In this document: piece by piece, positions 10,295 through 21,600 of the stretch | How the letters are laid out: every line of letters starts with the position of its first letter | Position numbering within the stretch: the stretch's first letter is position 1 | Origin: Aurelia coerulea | Taxonomy: Eukaryota > Cnidaria > Scyphozoa > Semaeostomeae > Ulmaridae | Reading direction: 5' to 3' | DNA: 64,000 nt | Assembly (NCBI GenBank): GCA_039566865.1 | Contig: CM076959.1 | Span: 17,220,501 to 17,284,500, forward strand | Made by a program: the position numbers and the translations under genes | Notes under the pieces: model-generated | Seen by the model: only the letters and a program-made list of their open reading frames with translations | Told to the model about the DNA's origin: nothing | The model's database searches: none

Positions 10295-11271
10295 AGCATA
10301 GGAATCATTCGTCGTACATAGCCGATTGCTCGTGGCCCATGGTCGAAACCGCCAAAGCCTCATTTTCACGGACCAATCAGACGGCTAAAAAGTGAAGGAG
10401 ACAAAAGAAACCTGCGAAGATTTTTCTAAATTTTACCTACCTTCATAAAACGCAACCAGGACAAAAAACTGCTTGAGATTTCCCGAATTTTTTTAAAGCA
10501 ATCTACTCTCCAGATGTTTGGGAGTAAACGTTTGGATGCCGGTAAAAATATCTTCATGATTGGCGGAGTTATTGCCTCTCCAATAGACAAAATCGGCGAA
10601 GGCTTGTCGAGACCTGTTTACGCCACTTCAAGTCAGGTGATAAAGCCTCTTGATAAAACCTCTTTTGAATTTTATAAGTTATTTCGCAACGAGCAAACTT
10701 TTGCCATGAATGTAAAAAGTAGTACAATACAGAAACTTCCCTAGAGTATTGCAACATGACTTGGAATGCGCGAACAAGCCTTTGTAGACTTTTTCAATTC
10801 ACATAGAAACCGTAGGAGCATTGAATCTTCAATAAAAGAAAATTTAGCGAAAAACAATAGCAAGAACAATTGAAAACACAGATTGTGGCGTTTTCGGGTC
10901 GTTCTTACAACAATCACTATTGTTATTTCTATTGTCTCCCGGCCAGAATCTCTATTGTTCAAGGTTCAGTGCCTTGTCGGTTTGTTTGTGGCCATAACTC
11001 CACCAATCCTGGAGATATTTTAACCGGCATCCAAACTTTTACTCCCAAACATCTGGAGAGTAGATTGCTTTAAAAAAATTCGGGAAATCTCAAACAGTTT
11101 TTTGTCCTGGTGGCGTTTTATGAAGGTAGGTAAAATTTAGGAAAATCTTCACGGGTTTCTTTTGTCTCCTTTGCTTTTTAGCCGTCTGATTGGTCCGTGA
11201 AAATGAGGCTTTGGCGGTTTCGACCATGGGCCACGAGCAATCGGCTATGTACGACGAATGATTCCTATGCT
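10295..11271 (+). mobile_element. Mutator-like foldback element, copy 1 (977 bp), 9-bp target duplication
   Basis: The ends are AGCATAGGAATCATTCGTCG and its reverse complement. The inverted arms are about 280 bp each and nearly perfect (GGCCCATGGTCGAAACCGCC on the left, GGCGGTTTCGACCATGGGCC on the right). The element is flanked by a perfect 9-bp direct repeat, AACACAATC, at 10286-10294 and 11272-11280. Nine-base duplications with long inverted arms are characteristic of Mutator/MULE elements. There is no transposase, so it is non-autonomous. Copy 2 at 56010-56985 is in the opposite orientation by its unique centre. Confidence 0.92.
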
Positions 11272-11853
11272 AACACAATCACAATTTTTGGACGGTTTTT
11301 GATAGACTAGCTACACTAGTCCCTCGATTTCGCTGTTGTTGTTGTTGCTGATGGCCAGCTCAATGAGGGACTAGTTGCCAGAGAGTGTCTCAAATCGGAA
11401 TTTTCAGAACGAAAAACCGAATTGTAAATCTGATTGGAGCATTTCGGCTAAAACAATAGAAAATTTTTTTGTAGCCAATCAACTTTTCGTCTCTTTACTT
11501 ATTTTTACTGGAAAACCTCCCTTTGAAGTAGAGGCCTGTTTGGTCTGAGTTTTTCAAGAAGAAGCAATGGCGTCCGGCGCTGTCGTCGCAGCTTGATCGA
11601 CCTGAAGAGCAGAAGCAAATGAAGCTGAAGGAATTTAGCTAGCCATTTGGCATGATGAAGTGGGCACTGGGAAGAGATATTTGTTTGTGCTCTAACAGGA
11701 AATGGCAAAATGTAATGCTGTTGTGATACTTGAGAGGCATTTTCAAGACAGCAGTGAGTGTCAGTCTGTCAGTACACTGCAGTGTAGTGTAGGCCTACTC
11801 TAAGTTCAGGTTAGTGATTTTTTCGTTTACATTTGGCTCGTGTATTTCAATTT

Positions 11854-12037
11854 CAGGGCCTCCGATGACTTGGGGACCGGGGGGGCCGGGGGGCCACGCC
11901 CCCCACATGTTTGCAAATCATGCCGTTTTGAAAGGCAGCTCATCATCAAGTCATCATCATGTTATTGTGTTGTGGTAATTCTTTGTATCAAGTTTGGCCT
12001 GCCCCCCCCCACTTTTCTGATCTCGTCGGGGGCCTTG
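11854..12037. mobile_element. Short G/C-run-rich inverted-repeat element, hAT-like ends
   Basis: The left end is CAGGGCCTCCGATGA and the right end is TCGTCGGGGGCCTTG, which are imperfect inverted repeats. AATTTC occurs immediately outside on the left and one base outside on the right, a possible decayed target duplication. The interior has G and C runs at 11879-11907 and 12002-12010. Ends starting CAGGG suggest hAT, at low confidence. 11282-11853 and 12038-14625 have no gene I can support. Confidence 0.5.
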
Positions 12038-12190
12038 AATTTCTAATATTATCTAACTGCAAGCATGTTACTTGGCAATGTTGAGCTGTTGTACTTTATC
12101 ACCTTAACAGTTGTTTTGGTTTGAATGCATTTGATCTGCCAAATAAAACAATCTTAGATATTTTAGAAGTTTAGAATCTTTATAAGTTCC

Positions 12191-12238
12191 ATATGTGATC
12201 CAACCCCCCCCCCCCCCCCCCCGTGTTTGGATCACATA
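12191..12238. repeat. Poly(C) run of 19 framed by an inverted repeat
   Basis: ATATGTGATCCAA precedes a run of 19 C at 12204-12222, and TTGGATCACATA follows. The arms can pair, placing the C run (G run on the other strand) in the loop. Confidence 0.85.
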
Positions 12239-14625
12239 CGAAAAGGAAAGGGTGATATAATTTTTTGCTTGTGATTTAACAAGTACTTGTTACTTTATCA
12301 CATTGATGTTGATGTTCTTAATTCATAGGGGTTTGTTTAAAGCAAGATATCTGCTTCATTATTATCAGACCTCGCATCAGCATGCATTTAGGTGGCACTT
12401 TTCTTGGAGAGAGTTTGTCTATCTGATGCAGCAAATCACTTGGAGCAAATATAAAGAACAGTTCCCTTGAAAATTCCTTGTACTTCAGTCCTTCAGATAC
12501 CACTTAACTGATTGCTAATGATAATGTATAATGATGATGAAATGTCTAATCTTGTCAAGTCTTTGGTTCCTTCCTTTATCTTTGGTCACTCTGAACTTTG
12601 GTCACTTTATCTTTGGTCACTTTGATAGGGGGGGGGGGGGGCTCTCTCTTCGATTAGTTTACCTATTGAGAGAGCTCCTCCTTTAAATAATTCTCTCCGT
12701 GGTGAATTTATATATATATGAAACTGAAACTCCTCTGAAATTTCAAATTTATGTTCACTGTCCATGCTCAATTTTGTCAGAGTCATAAACTGTCTAAAAT
12801 TCTTTCAAATTCACATGAATGAAACTTGGTATCAATGTGTTGTTTTCTTGAGTCATATTTTGATGATTACTGATCACAGCAGCAACAACAACCAAAATAC
12901 TAATTCCGTGGTCCGCGTTTTACGCATGTAGCACTTATGAAAACGAGGCTATCAAGTTATTCCGATTTCAGACACTGTTTGGCAACAAGTCTCTGTATTA
13001 GCGACAAATCAGTTCTAAGGAGCATACAGAGATTGTGTAGCCAGTCTAGGTTTTTGACTGCCCTTCGAAGTTTACGAAAAACTCTTTTTGGTGTTCTTAC
13101 GTCATAATACAATCCCACAATACATTGCGAAGCACATGAATGCAGAACAAGAACGATAGAAAGAGCAAAGCTTGCTGTGTGCGTTTCGCTGTGAAGCTTC
13201 GTCAAATTAAAGGAATAGTTGACAGTTATTGAGGTAAAGATTTGCTGCAAAGATAGTACAAGAAATTTCAAAGATGTCTTCACCAATGGGATCCAACCAT
13301 CGCTCGTAAAGTGTTCGAGAAACGGTAAGATGACGCCACCAAAACAGATATGGCCTAAAGTGAGAAATGTCACCTCTCTCGCAGCAGGTCGCAACAAAAT
13401 GGCCTCTGCAGTTTGGAAAATGCTCGCGAAAGGACATTCGTACCCATAATAAACGGCTAGGGATGAATGAAATAAGCCTTATGTGGTTTGTTTATTATCA
13501 TAAAAGCCAAAATCGAGCAGAGCTCACCAATAATGCAAAACAAATTCAACTTTCCTCATCCTTCTCTTCGAAGGCAAAGCAACTGCCAGCTCAAATGATT
13601 TTTGGCAACCCCCATATGCCGACCTCTGTGGAGTTTCCCATAACTTATCATCCCAATATACTTATTTGTAACACAGAAAGGTCTATATTGTACAAGCTAA
13701 CACACGAATCGACCGTCGTGTTGTGTTTTGAGCCACAACGATAAATTACTTGTTTCTCAAAACATAAAAATTCTTGACAATGACATGATAGAATTTTCGA
13801 TTTTTCGGAGTGAACCGGAACCACAAGAAATTTGGAAGCCTTCTATAACTTTGTTGTTGTTGCTTGATTCCCTAAATTGGGCTTTGGGTCAATTTAGGCT
13901 TTTCAAAACAAAACACTTGGTACACGAGCTTTTCAGGAGAGCTGTAGGAAGTATCCTAAACTTTGGGGGTGCAAAACCTTGGGGGCACATGCACCTAGTG
14001 CCCCTCGGCTCGTACGTCTATGCTTTTTAAAACTTTATGAAACATGAAGAACAAGATGTTCCGAAAGCCCTAATCAACCCGAACTTATTTATATTAGTTT
14101 AGTTTGATATGGATTAAGTCTTCTTGGTAATGTCTTCATGGCAGATTGTTGAATTCTTTTACAGCTCAAGGTGCCCTGAAAAAATTGTGCTCCATTTGTG
14201 TGGCTGCTGCAGAAGAGCTGCAAGCTCAGTTGTCTTCAACTTACAGTTTGAGAGTCAGTTTTAACCGATCAGACCATTGGTTGTTGATTTAAACATAACA
14301 AAGTTGAGAAAGTGGCTGCATCCAAAATACCACCTCCTTATTTCTCATAAATGTTGAAATTGAATTAATACTGCCTGAACAGGCTTTAGCATTGTATTTG
14401 GATTGTTTTCTACCTTTGAAAATTGGGGCAATTGTGCTGTGTTATTAGTAAACAGTACAATGGACCATTGTTTAAGTATTGGCAAAATTCTAATACGATA
14501 CTAGAACCCTTTCTCGCAGTATTTAATAGATTTTGGCATTTTTGGAAAACAAATAAAGTGCTGTTTTCAATGCAATCATTTTCCGGACCATCTTGTGCCA
14601 TAAAGCATGGACCACTTGTCAGATT

Positions 14626-15147
14626 GCATAAGTTCCAAATCTTTATCTCGGCGTAAAAAGGTGGGTGTAAAATTCAATGACCTATTTCTTTTGATTGAAT
14701 AGCTTGAAAGAAACTTTGATATTATCTATGATTCTACCATTGGACTTTTCAGAAGTTTGAATATTTTTTTGAAATTACAGTGTATCTTACATTTCAACTC
14801 ATTTGAGGATTTGATGTCATCAAATTTCTAAATCATAACCCAGAAGAGTGACAGTTTTTTTCTTGATACCACATTGTAGAAATTCATAAATTATGGTTTT
14901 CTTTGAAATTATTTCATGTTGCATAAAACAGTTTAGAAACTATGATGGTTTTAAGTTTTTTGAAATTTTTTCTTGACTTCTTGAAAAAGAAGAAAACCAG
15001 TCTAATTCTAAAAACATTGAAAATTCGGAAAAGTCCAACCGTAGAATTATAGAGAAATAGCTAAAGTTTCTTTTTGAAGTCATTCAGTTCAAAGAAAGAG
15101 GTCATTGAATTTTACACCAGCCTTTTTGAAGATTATGAACGGATGCT
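14626..15147. mobile_element. Foldback element, 522 bp, 10-bp target duplication (Mutator-like)
   Basis: The element begins GCATAAGTTCCAAATC and ends GATTATGAACGGATGCT. The arms pair through most of their length (GTGTAAAATTCAATGACC on the left, GGTCATTGAATTTTACACC on the right). A perfect direct repeat TTGTCAGATT flanks it at 14616-14625 and 15148-15157. The GCAT ends and 9-10 bp duplication place it with the elements at 10295 and 23516. Sequence relatives lie near 30540-30780, 46490-46690 and 60010-60130. Confidence 0.85.
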
Positions 15148-15157
15148 TTGTCAGATT

Positions 15158-16067
15158 GGCTAAAGCAAGGTCTGAAACTCAAAACCTATAAAACACAGGA
15201 CAATATAAAATGCAGCTACTCCACAGCAGCCATGTGAATGGAACGTAACTTTCTTGGGACATGCATATTCACAATGTTGGGAAGTAAATTTGTTGCAGAC
15301 CACCTTGCCCTCACCAACATCAGCAATTTAACAAACTTGGAGGTAGTTTCAGGCCTCAAGCAACTAAGAAATTAAAATTCTGTTGTTGAAAGTCCCTGAG
15401 AAAGTCGTGAAAGGGTTGATAAGCATCCATTTCCCTTCCTCATATGTTGTCATATTGAACAGCCCCATCAACAGAAACCCTTAATTTTAAGACCTTTTAC
15501 AATTCTAATCGATAACTGGTTTCTTTTCAGCTTTTTGTGTCAAATGTAGCTTGTGTTATGTCCGGCTCTGTTTGCAGGAATTAAGTTTTGTATTGTCAGG
15601 ACAATATCTTATGATATAGCATGATTGTCTTGTGCATTTTCTCAGTAAATATTGTTTTTGCATGAAAATATTTAGTTTTATTCACCATGAAATGTAAAAT
15701 TTGCATGCTACATAATTTGAAAACGTTATGAAATTTTTTCATCACAAATAACAAAGTTCAACAAAAAATAGTTTTGTATCAATGAGTTATTTTGGTACTA
15801 TAAGGGATCAAATGCCCTCAAATGAAGATCCAAGTCTTTTGTCCATCTCCAAAGTTTCTTCTATAAATGAATTTATTTATCAATGATAGAAAATTGTATC
15901 TAAAGTTTGTTTCTCTAAATTTGCTCAAACGAGTTATGATAAGCGTAAACTGTTAATTGGGAGATCATCAAAGAGTAATGAATTTCTTAGATATTTGTAT
16001 ACATGTAGTTGCTTATTGAGCAATTTACAGAAATATGTTAGCAAACAAATGATTTGTGGTACACAAT
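15158..16067. other. AT-rich stretch with no recognised feature
   Basis: No open frame with homology, no splice-framed exon and no clear repeat was recognised here. Confidence 0.5.
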
Positions 16068-16519
16068 TTGAAAATAGCCTTAAATAACGGACTTGTTATA
16101 CTAAACCCATAAACGCAAGGAAACACCGTGATCTGTAGAAAGACTTTTACCCCTGTAAAAGAACAACAATTAAAGTAAAACTGTAACTAGAGAGAAAACT
16201 GTTGAATTCTGCTAGAGAAAAATGAGTTTATCTTAAAACCTGAAAGGAAAGAAATAAGTTAGTAACTCACCAGTAACTGCGATAGATAACAACGTTGCAG
16301 TTACGAGTTACTAACTTATTCCTTTCCTTTCAGGTTTTAAGACTTTCAGGTTTAACTCATTTTTCTCTTGCAGGATTCGACAGTTTTCTCTCTTGTTCCA
16401 GGTTTATTTTTGGTTGTTGTTCTTTTACAGGACTTAACAGTCTTCTTTCTACAGACTACAGTGTTTCATTGCGTTTATGGGTTTAGTGCAATGAGTCCGT
16501 TACTTGAGGCTATTTTCAA
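16068..16519. mobile_element. Foldback element, about 452 bp
   Basis: The left arm starts TTGAAAATAGCC and the right arm ends GGCTATTTTCAA. Inside, AACCTGAAAGGAAAG on the left is mirrored by CTTTCCTTTCAGGTT, and TAAACCCATAAACGCAA by TTGCGTTTATGGGTTTA. The arms are about 200 bp and meet at a short centre near 16285. No convincing target duplication was found. A diverged relative lies at about 22385-22945. Confidence 0.85.
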
Positions 16520-18041
16520 ATATGTTGGTCTTAATTGCCATAGCATTTAATCATTATCTATCGTTTGTTCGTGTTTAGATCTCACTGTAGATATTTTTTG
16601 TTTGTGTGCATTGTTATGTAAATGTTCATGTCTTGTACTGCCTGTTTGGAGTTTGTTGCAGTTTTCTGTTCTAATTATTTTCAAACGCTAATGATAATGG
16701 ATTATTCTGAAAGATATTTCCCTGGACAGTTTACTAGATCCTTATTTTTATAACTTTATCATAAAAAGGATCACAGAAAGTTGTACTGGTGCTACCTTTT
16801 CAGGATTATCTGTTACTGTAGTAGAGACTAGTGAAGATTTTTGAAGCTAAACATTCATTTGGAAATTTGATTTAGGATTAAGATCTGATTTGAATTTCTT
16901 TTGAATATTTCAGTTTCTGACATTTTCACTGTATCTAATTAAATGTAGCTATCTAAATGTTAATGTTCTTATGACTTTTCGATCTCTTTGCCATTTCAAC
17001 AAATTGCTTCCGCTACCCATAGTTAGGTCTTCTGCACATGCCTAAACATTAACATTGTTGCATCTGTAAATATCCAGGCAATTGAAAGTGACACTGTGGC
17101 CTACCAAGAAGTAATTTTTGACTGTAACATTCCTGACGAGAACATAACATATCATGCGTAAGCCTTCAATGACTGTGTTGTTATATAAATCAGGACCCTG
17201 CAATGGAACATTATCATGAACCTAAAAGAAAGAGGAAAATTGAGGACTAAAAACAATCAGAAAGTTTGTTTTTCATGTTGTACAATTTTTATCTAAATAC
17301 GGCAAGCCACCTGAAGTCAGTGTCTGATAGAGTCATCACATCACATCTTTTATTGCGTTTAATTGGAAGTAAAACAAGTTGTTTGTTCATGTGAATAAGT
17401 CAGGTACAAATCGCTATCTATGCCATAGATGATTCACAAGTTCGATCTTAATAACTGTTGTTTTATGTGTGACTTGTTAGATCGTACAGCATATCCATTT
17501 TGAATAACTTATCAATATTATTATCAATATTAGAATGATCAGCATTAGCACTTTGTGATTGTCCTTGTCCTAATGTTGTGTATGTTCTCTCTGTTTGTGT
17601 GTTTAATGTTTTTGATAGCTCATCTTATTGTTGTAATTTGAAATCGTATGAAATATCGCAAGCTAAAAAATCAGTGAACTTTTAGCTGAAAAGGTAAAAG
17701 GCTAAAGGAAAGGTCTCACTGAATTTGGCTTCAAGCAGGCATAGTGGAATCAAGCTTCTCAAGTTGGTTTTGAAGTTGTCTGCAGCAATTCATTGGATGC
17801 TGTTTTGGTTATTTCTCTTCTCCCGTTATTGATCAACTGGAATGAAGTTGCTCCGGAGAGCAGTTTTATTTTGAATCTTTTTATTAACCACTTGCAGATA
17901 AAAAGAGAGAAAGAATACTGGAATCTTTGGAAACAAAATATAATCAAAGAGATTTTCAATCTTTGCAAAGAAAGTTTTTAACTCCAACTGATGATTTTCG
18001 TGACTTGCAACCCCTGCATATTCTTTCTCTCTTGAAACAGT
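16520..18041. other. Gene-free stretch upstream of ZC3H11A-like gene
   Basis: No coding exon is supported. A short inverted repeat (GAGAGAAAGAATA at about 17908 and TATTCTTTCTCTC at about 18019) flanks about 100 bp. Any promoter of the downstream gene would lie in or after this region, but no core element is convincing. Confidence 0.4.
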
Positions 18042-18370
18042 GACTGACAGAAATTTGTATACATCATTGGCTTTGTGGAAGTATATTGCTGAAGTTGACA
18101 AGAGTCGCCCCGTGTGCACCAAGAAGTTTTCCTCGCTTTACCAAAAGTGACACACAGAAATTTCTATACATCATTTGCTTTCTCAAAGTATATTGCTGAA
18201 GTTGACAAGAGTCGCCCCGTGTGCACCAAGAAGTTTTCCTCGCTTTACCAAAAGTGACACACAGAAATTTCTATACATCATTTGCTTTCTCGAAATATAT
18301 TGCTGAAGTTGACAAGAGTTGCCCTGTGTGCACCAAGGAGTTTTCCTTGCGTTACCAAAAGACACATCAA
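18042..18370. repeat. Tandem repeat, about 107-bp unit, three copies
   Basis: Each unit runs from AGTGAC(A/T)(C/G)ACAGAAATTT through ATTGCTGAAGTTGACAAGAG to GTTTTCCT(C/T)GC(T/G)TTACC. The copies start at about 18042, 18147 and 18254, and the third is the most changed. The array ends about 220 bp before the start codon of the ZC3H11A-like gene, so it may sit in its promoter or 5' untranslated region. Confidence 0.9.
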
Positions 18371-18589
18371 TAACACTTTAAGAGTTTTGCATATTTGAGC
18401 TATAGACTCTCAACTGATTTGGTCAAAGAATCTTGTAAAAACTTTTCTTGTTCAAGAACGTTATAGCTTCCTGAAATTACAAAAAAAGCAGGATAAAGAT
18501 ATAATCGAGGAGCAGTTGAACTATTGGAAATATAGCATTGACAAGGATCAATAAATTGCCAGGAAAGCATTTTCTGGAGATAAAACAGC

Positions 18590-18643
18590 ATGGCATCCCA
18601 AGGCGATGATTGCTACTTCTACTACTATTCAACATGTGCCAAG
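18590..18643 (+). CDS. ZC3H11A: ZC3H11A-like coding exon 1
   Basis: It encodes residues 1-18, MASQGDDCYFYYYSTCAK, holding C8 and C16 of finger 1. The donor is AAG|GTAAAT, phase 0. The start is set by match to the family N terminus. Confidence 0.95.
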
Positions 18644-21600
18644 GTAAATTTCTTTGTTTTCAAAGTATTTTAATGTCATCTTTTTCTTTAACATCCTCTT
18701 TTTTAATGTCATCTTATTCTAGAAAAAATAGGATCTGAACTAATATTGCGGAAGAATATAGCAGAGAGGAAGATGAAACTTTTCGGAAACATAGTGAGAA
18801 GAGGAGGTTTAGAAAGACTGATCATAGAGGGGGAAAAGGGGACGAGGAAGACCTCAGAGACATCCTGGTTGACCGACATAAAACAATGGACAGGTGACAG
18901 GTGGCAGCATAGCAGAATGAAGACATCATGCAGAAAACAGAACCGGCTGGAGTGCTCTCGTAAGGACCACAGCAGCGCTTTGTGCTATCTGACCAAGAGG
19001 GAGAGAGAGAATGTCATCTTAGATTTGCTTCAATGTTGGATGAAAAATTGAGGAGAGATGAAGGAACTGTTCCATAAGAAACTATTTCTCAAAAAATGGA
19101 AAAATTTCTCATGAATTATTTCTTTGGCAGGAAAACTGTTAATGTGCATAAGGTCTGTACTGTAGCAAAAGGTTACCAGATGATAATATGCCACACAAAC
19201 TATAAGCTGTGAAAGAATTTTTTTCTAATTCTAACAGTATAAGAAAGTCTGAATCATAGCACAGAAGATGAGGGAAAATATTATTAACCCTGGATACTGT
19301 TTTCATTTTGAAATGTTTTAACAACAAAATCACAGGACATTGCTTAATCAAGTTGAATTTTTCTAGATTGCGTTTTTGGATTTCTGTTTGTATAATGTGT
19401 TGATATATCTTATAAAAGCTTCTAAAAAGTGCCAATTTTCATTAGTTTGTAGAAATACGAGCTTTTGTCCACTAGTTGGAATTGATTCAAAATTTGGATA
19501 AGTCTCTTTTGCGTAATTTAAAAAGGTTTCCTGTGCTGTCTTCAATGCTTCACATTCAAGGATGAAATGCGTCTCATCCTCAATTTTGTTTTTACAAGTT
19601 GAGCAGAATCAACAGTTGCAAGTGTCAACAGCTTAAAGGTAGCCTGAAGTGATTTTTTTATTGATGCAAATGAATAGCATTCTTGAATGATAAGAAATCC
19701 TTTTGAAATTTATTTGATATCTCATTTCGTTTTCAAATTATCCACTAATCTTAAGTATCAGTTGATGACGTCACTTTGTTTGCAAATTATTAGGATACTA
19801 TATGGAAATATAGCTGTATCTGATCTTTTAAAAGGTTACAGTTGCAAGGAACTTTGCAGTTAAGCTACATATATGGGATGTAAAAATTGTCTCGTGAATT
19901 AATATCATGTTTAGACTGGCATGTTGATTGCAAAAAGTGTTTTTGATTAGATTTTTCTTTCGATGCATACTCAACCTTGTATACTTTCTTCACTTTATGC
20001 AAACAAAATGACGTCATCCGCCAATACTACAAAATAGTGGATAACTCAGAAATGAAACATAGGTATCAAAACAATTTTGACAGTGGTTCTTATCACTCCA
20101 TAAATTGCGTCAATAACAATTTTTGCTTCAGATCACCTACCTTTAGTATAATTATGTTTTGCCTCTGCTGAGAATCATGGTTGTTTATCTTTCAGGCTGA
20201 GTCATGCCCATTCAGACATCAGCCAGCAGCCTTGGGAAATGAACTTACTTGTCTTTTATGGCTGGAAGGAAAATGTCAAAGAGCCGTTTGCAAGTATCGT
20301 CACATGCAAATTGATGTAAGTTTATCAGTTGTTCAAATTTAATGGTTCTGAATGGCGCATTTGATTGGCTATGTTATGTATGTTAAAATTTGCCACGTAA
20401 AATAAAACAATTTTCAAGAAATAAAAAGAATTTACAAGTTTTAAAAAATTTGAATGAAAACTTTGAATGCCCACCTAAAGCAAAGAAATTCCATGGAAGA
20501 AAAAGAATAACCTTGCCTGTATTGCTTGAGCTTGACAACGACATCGTAGACGCAGCAAAATACCATCAACAATTGCAAATAAAACAGTTTAAAACAAGAG
20601 AAGACCTTAACATGCTGAGAAATTATGCAAACGATCGTAATGGATGGAAAAACTTGACCAATTTGATTTGTAGTATCATGCAAGGTGAACAATGATACAG
20701 TTGCAAGCCGAATGCGCAGTGAGAGAGAGAGAGAAGTTTTAAAAAGCTAAAGAATAGATAAAATACGATGACAATGCTCATTAAATAAATACGTTAAAAA
20801 CACCCCTAATTGTAGTGGCAGGGATAGCATTAAAAGGTCATATTGACCTTATTTCCATAATGGTCCCCTTAGAGGTGGTTGCAAAAGAAAAATAATAAAA
20901 GTAAACAACAGATGTTAAAGTGATTTTGGATGGAGCATAATTTAGTAGGGCCGAGTCCTATATATGGGTGAGGAGGCGTGTGTCAATGGAACACATATAC
21001 GTAAGACCGCAAGGTATACCCTATCTGTCAGAATTTGCTGACTCATGGTTCTGGACGGCTAACGTTCGCGTGAAATGAAACTGATCACATGAGATGCATT
21101 GTGCAACAGCAGGTCCCTTTAGTTTGTTGAAAGTGATAATTGATTTTGCTCACATGGGTCACATGATAAACGGCAAAGCAGCTTTATTTACCATGTTTAA
21201 TGTCATTGCTTTCTGTGCTATCATCCATCTGGAATATACGTTTATAAAATGATACTAACATAAAATGAAAAATATTTTAAGACTTTCTGCAAGCAAAAAT
21301 AAAATGCAATACATTTATGTCTGGTAAGCTCTTCTTGTTGCCATAAAAAGGTTTACACAAGCAAGATAGCAAATATTATGTATTCATCGTGTCTGATTTA
21401 TTATCCAGAATTTCAAGGCCAACAATTTTCTTGTGAAATCAAAAGTTCCCATGGTAGAATATGGAGTTTGCATTTAGTGTGCATTTAGTTTGCAGCAAAT
21501 TCTCGGAAAGTTTGCGGAAAGTTTCATTTGAGTATATGTCAGATTTAGGAGGTTGTTGATTGTTTGTAAATAGTTTGAGTCTCACACCAAACCAGTTTGC

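Noticed and set aside
12957..13449. Overlapping frames on both strands, one starting MASAVWKML after a good initiation context
   Set aside because: The plus frame ends after 16 codons from that ATG, and no splice-linked continuation was recognisable. No known domain is present.
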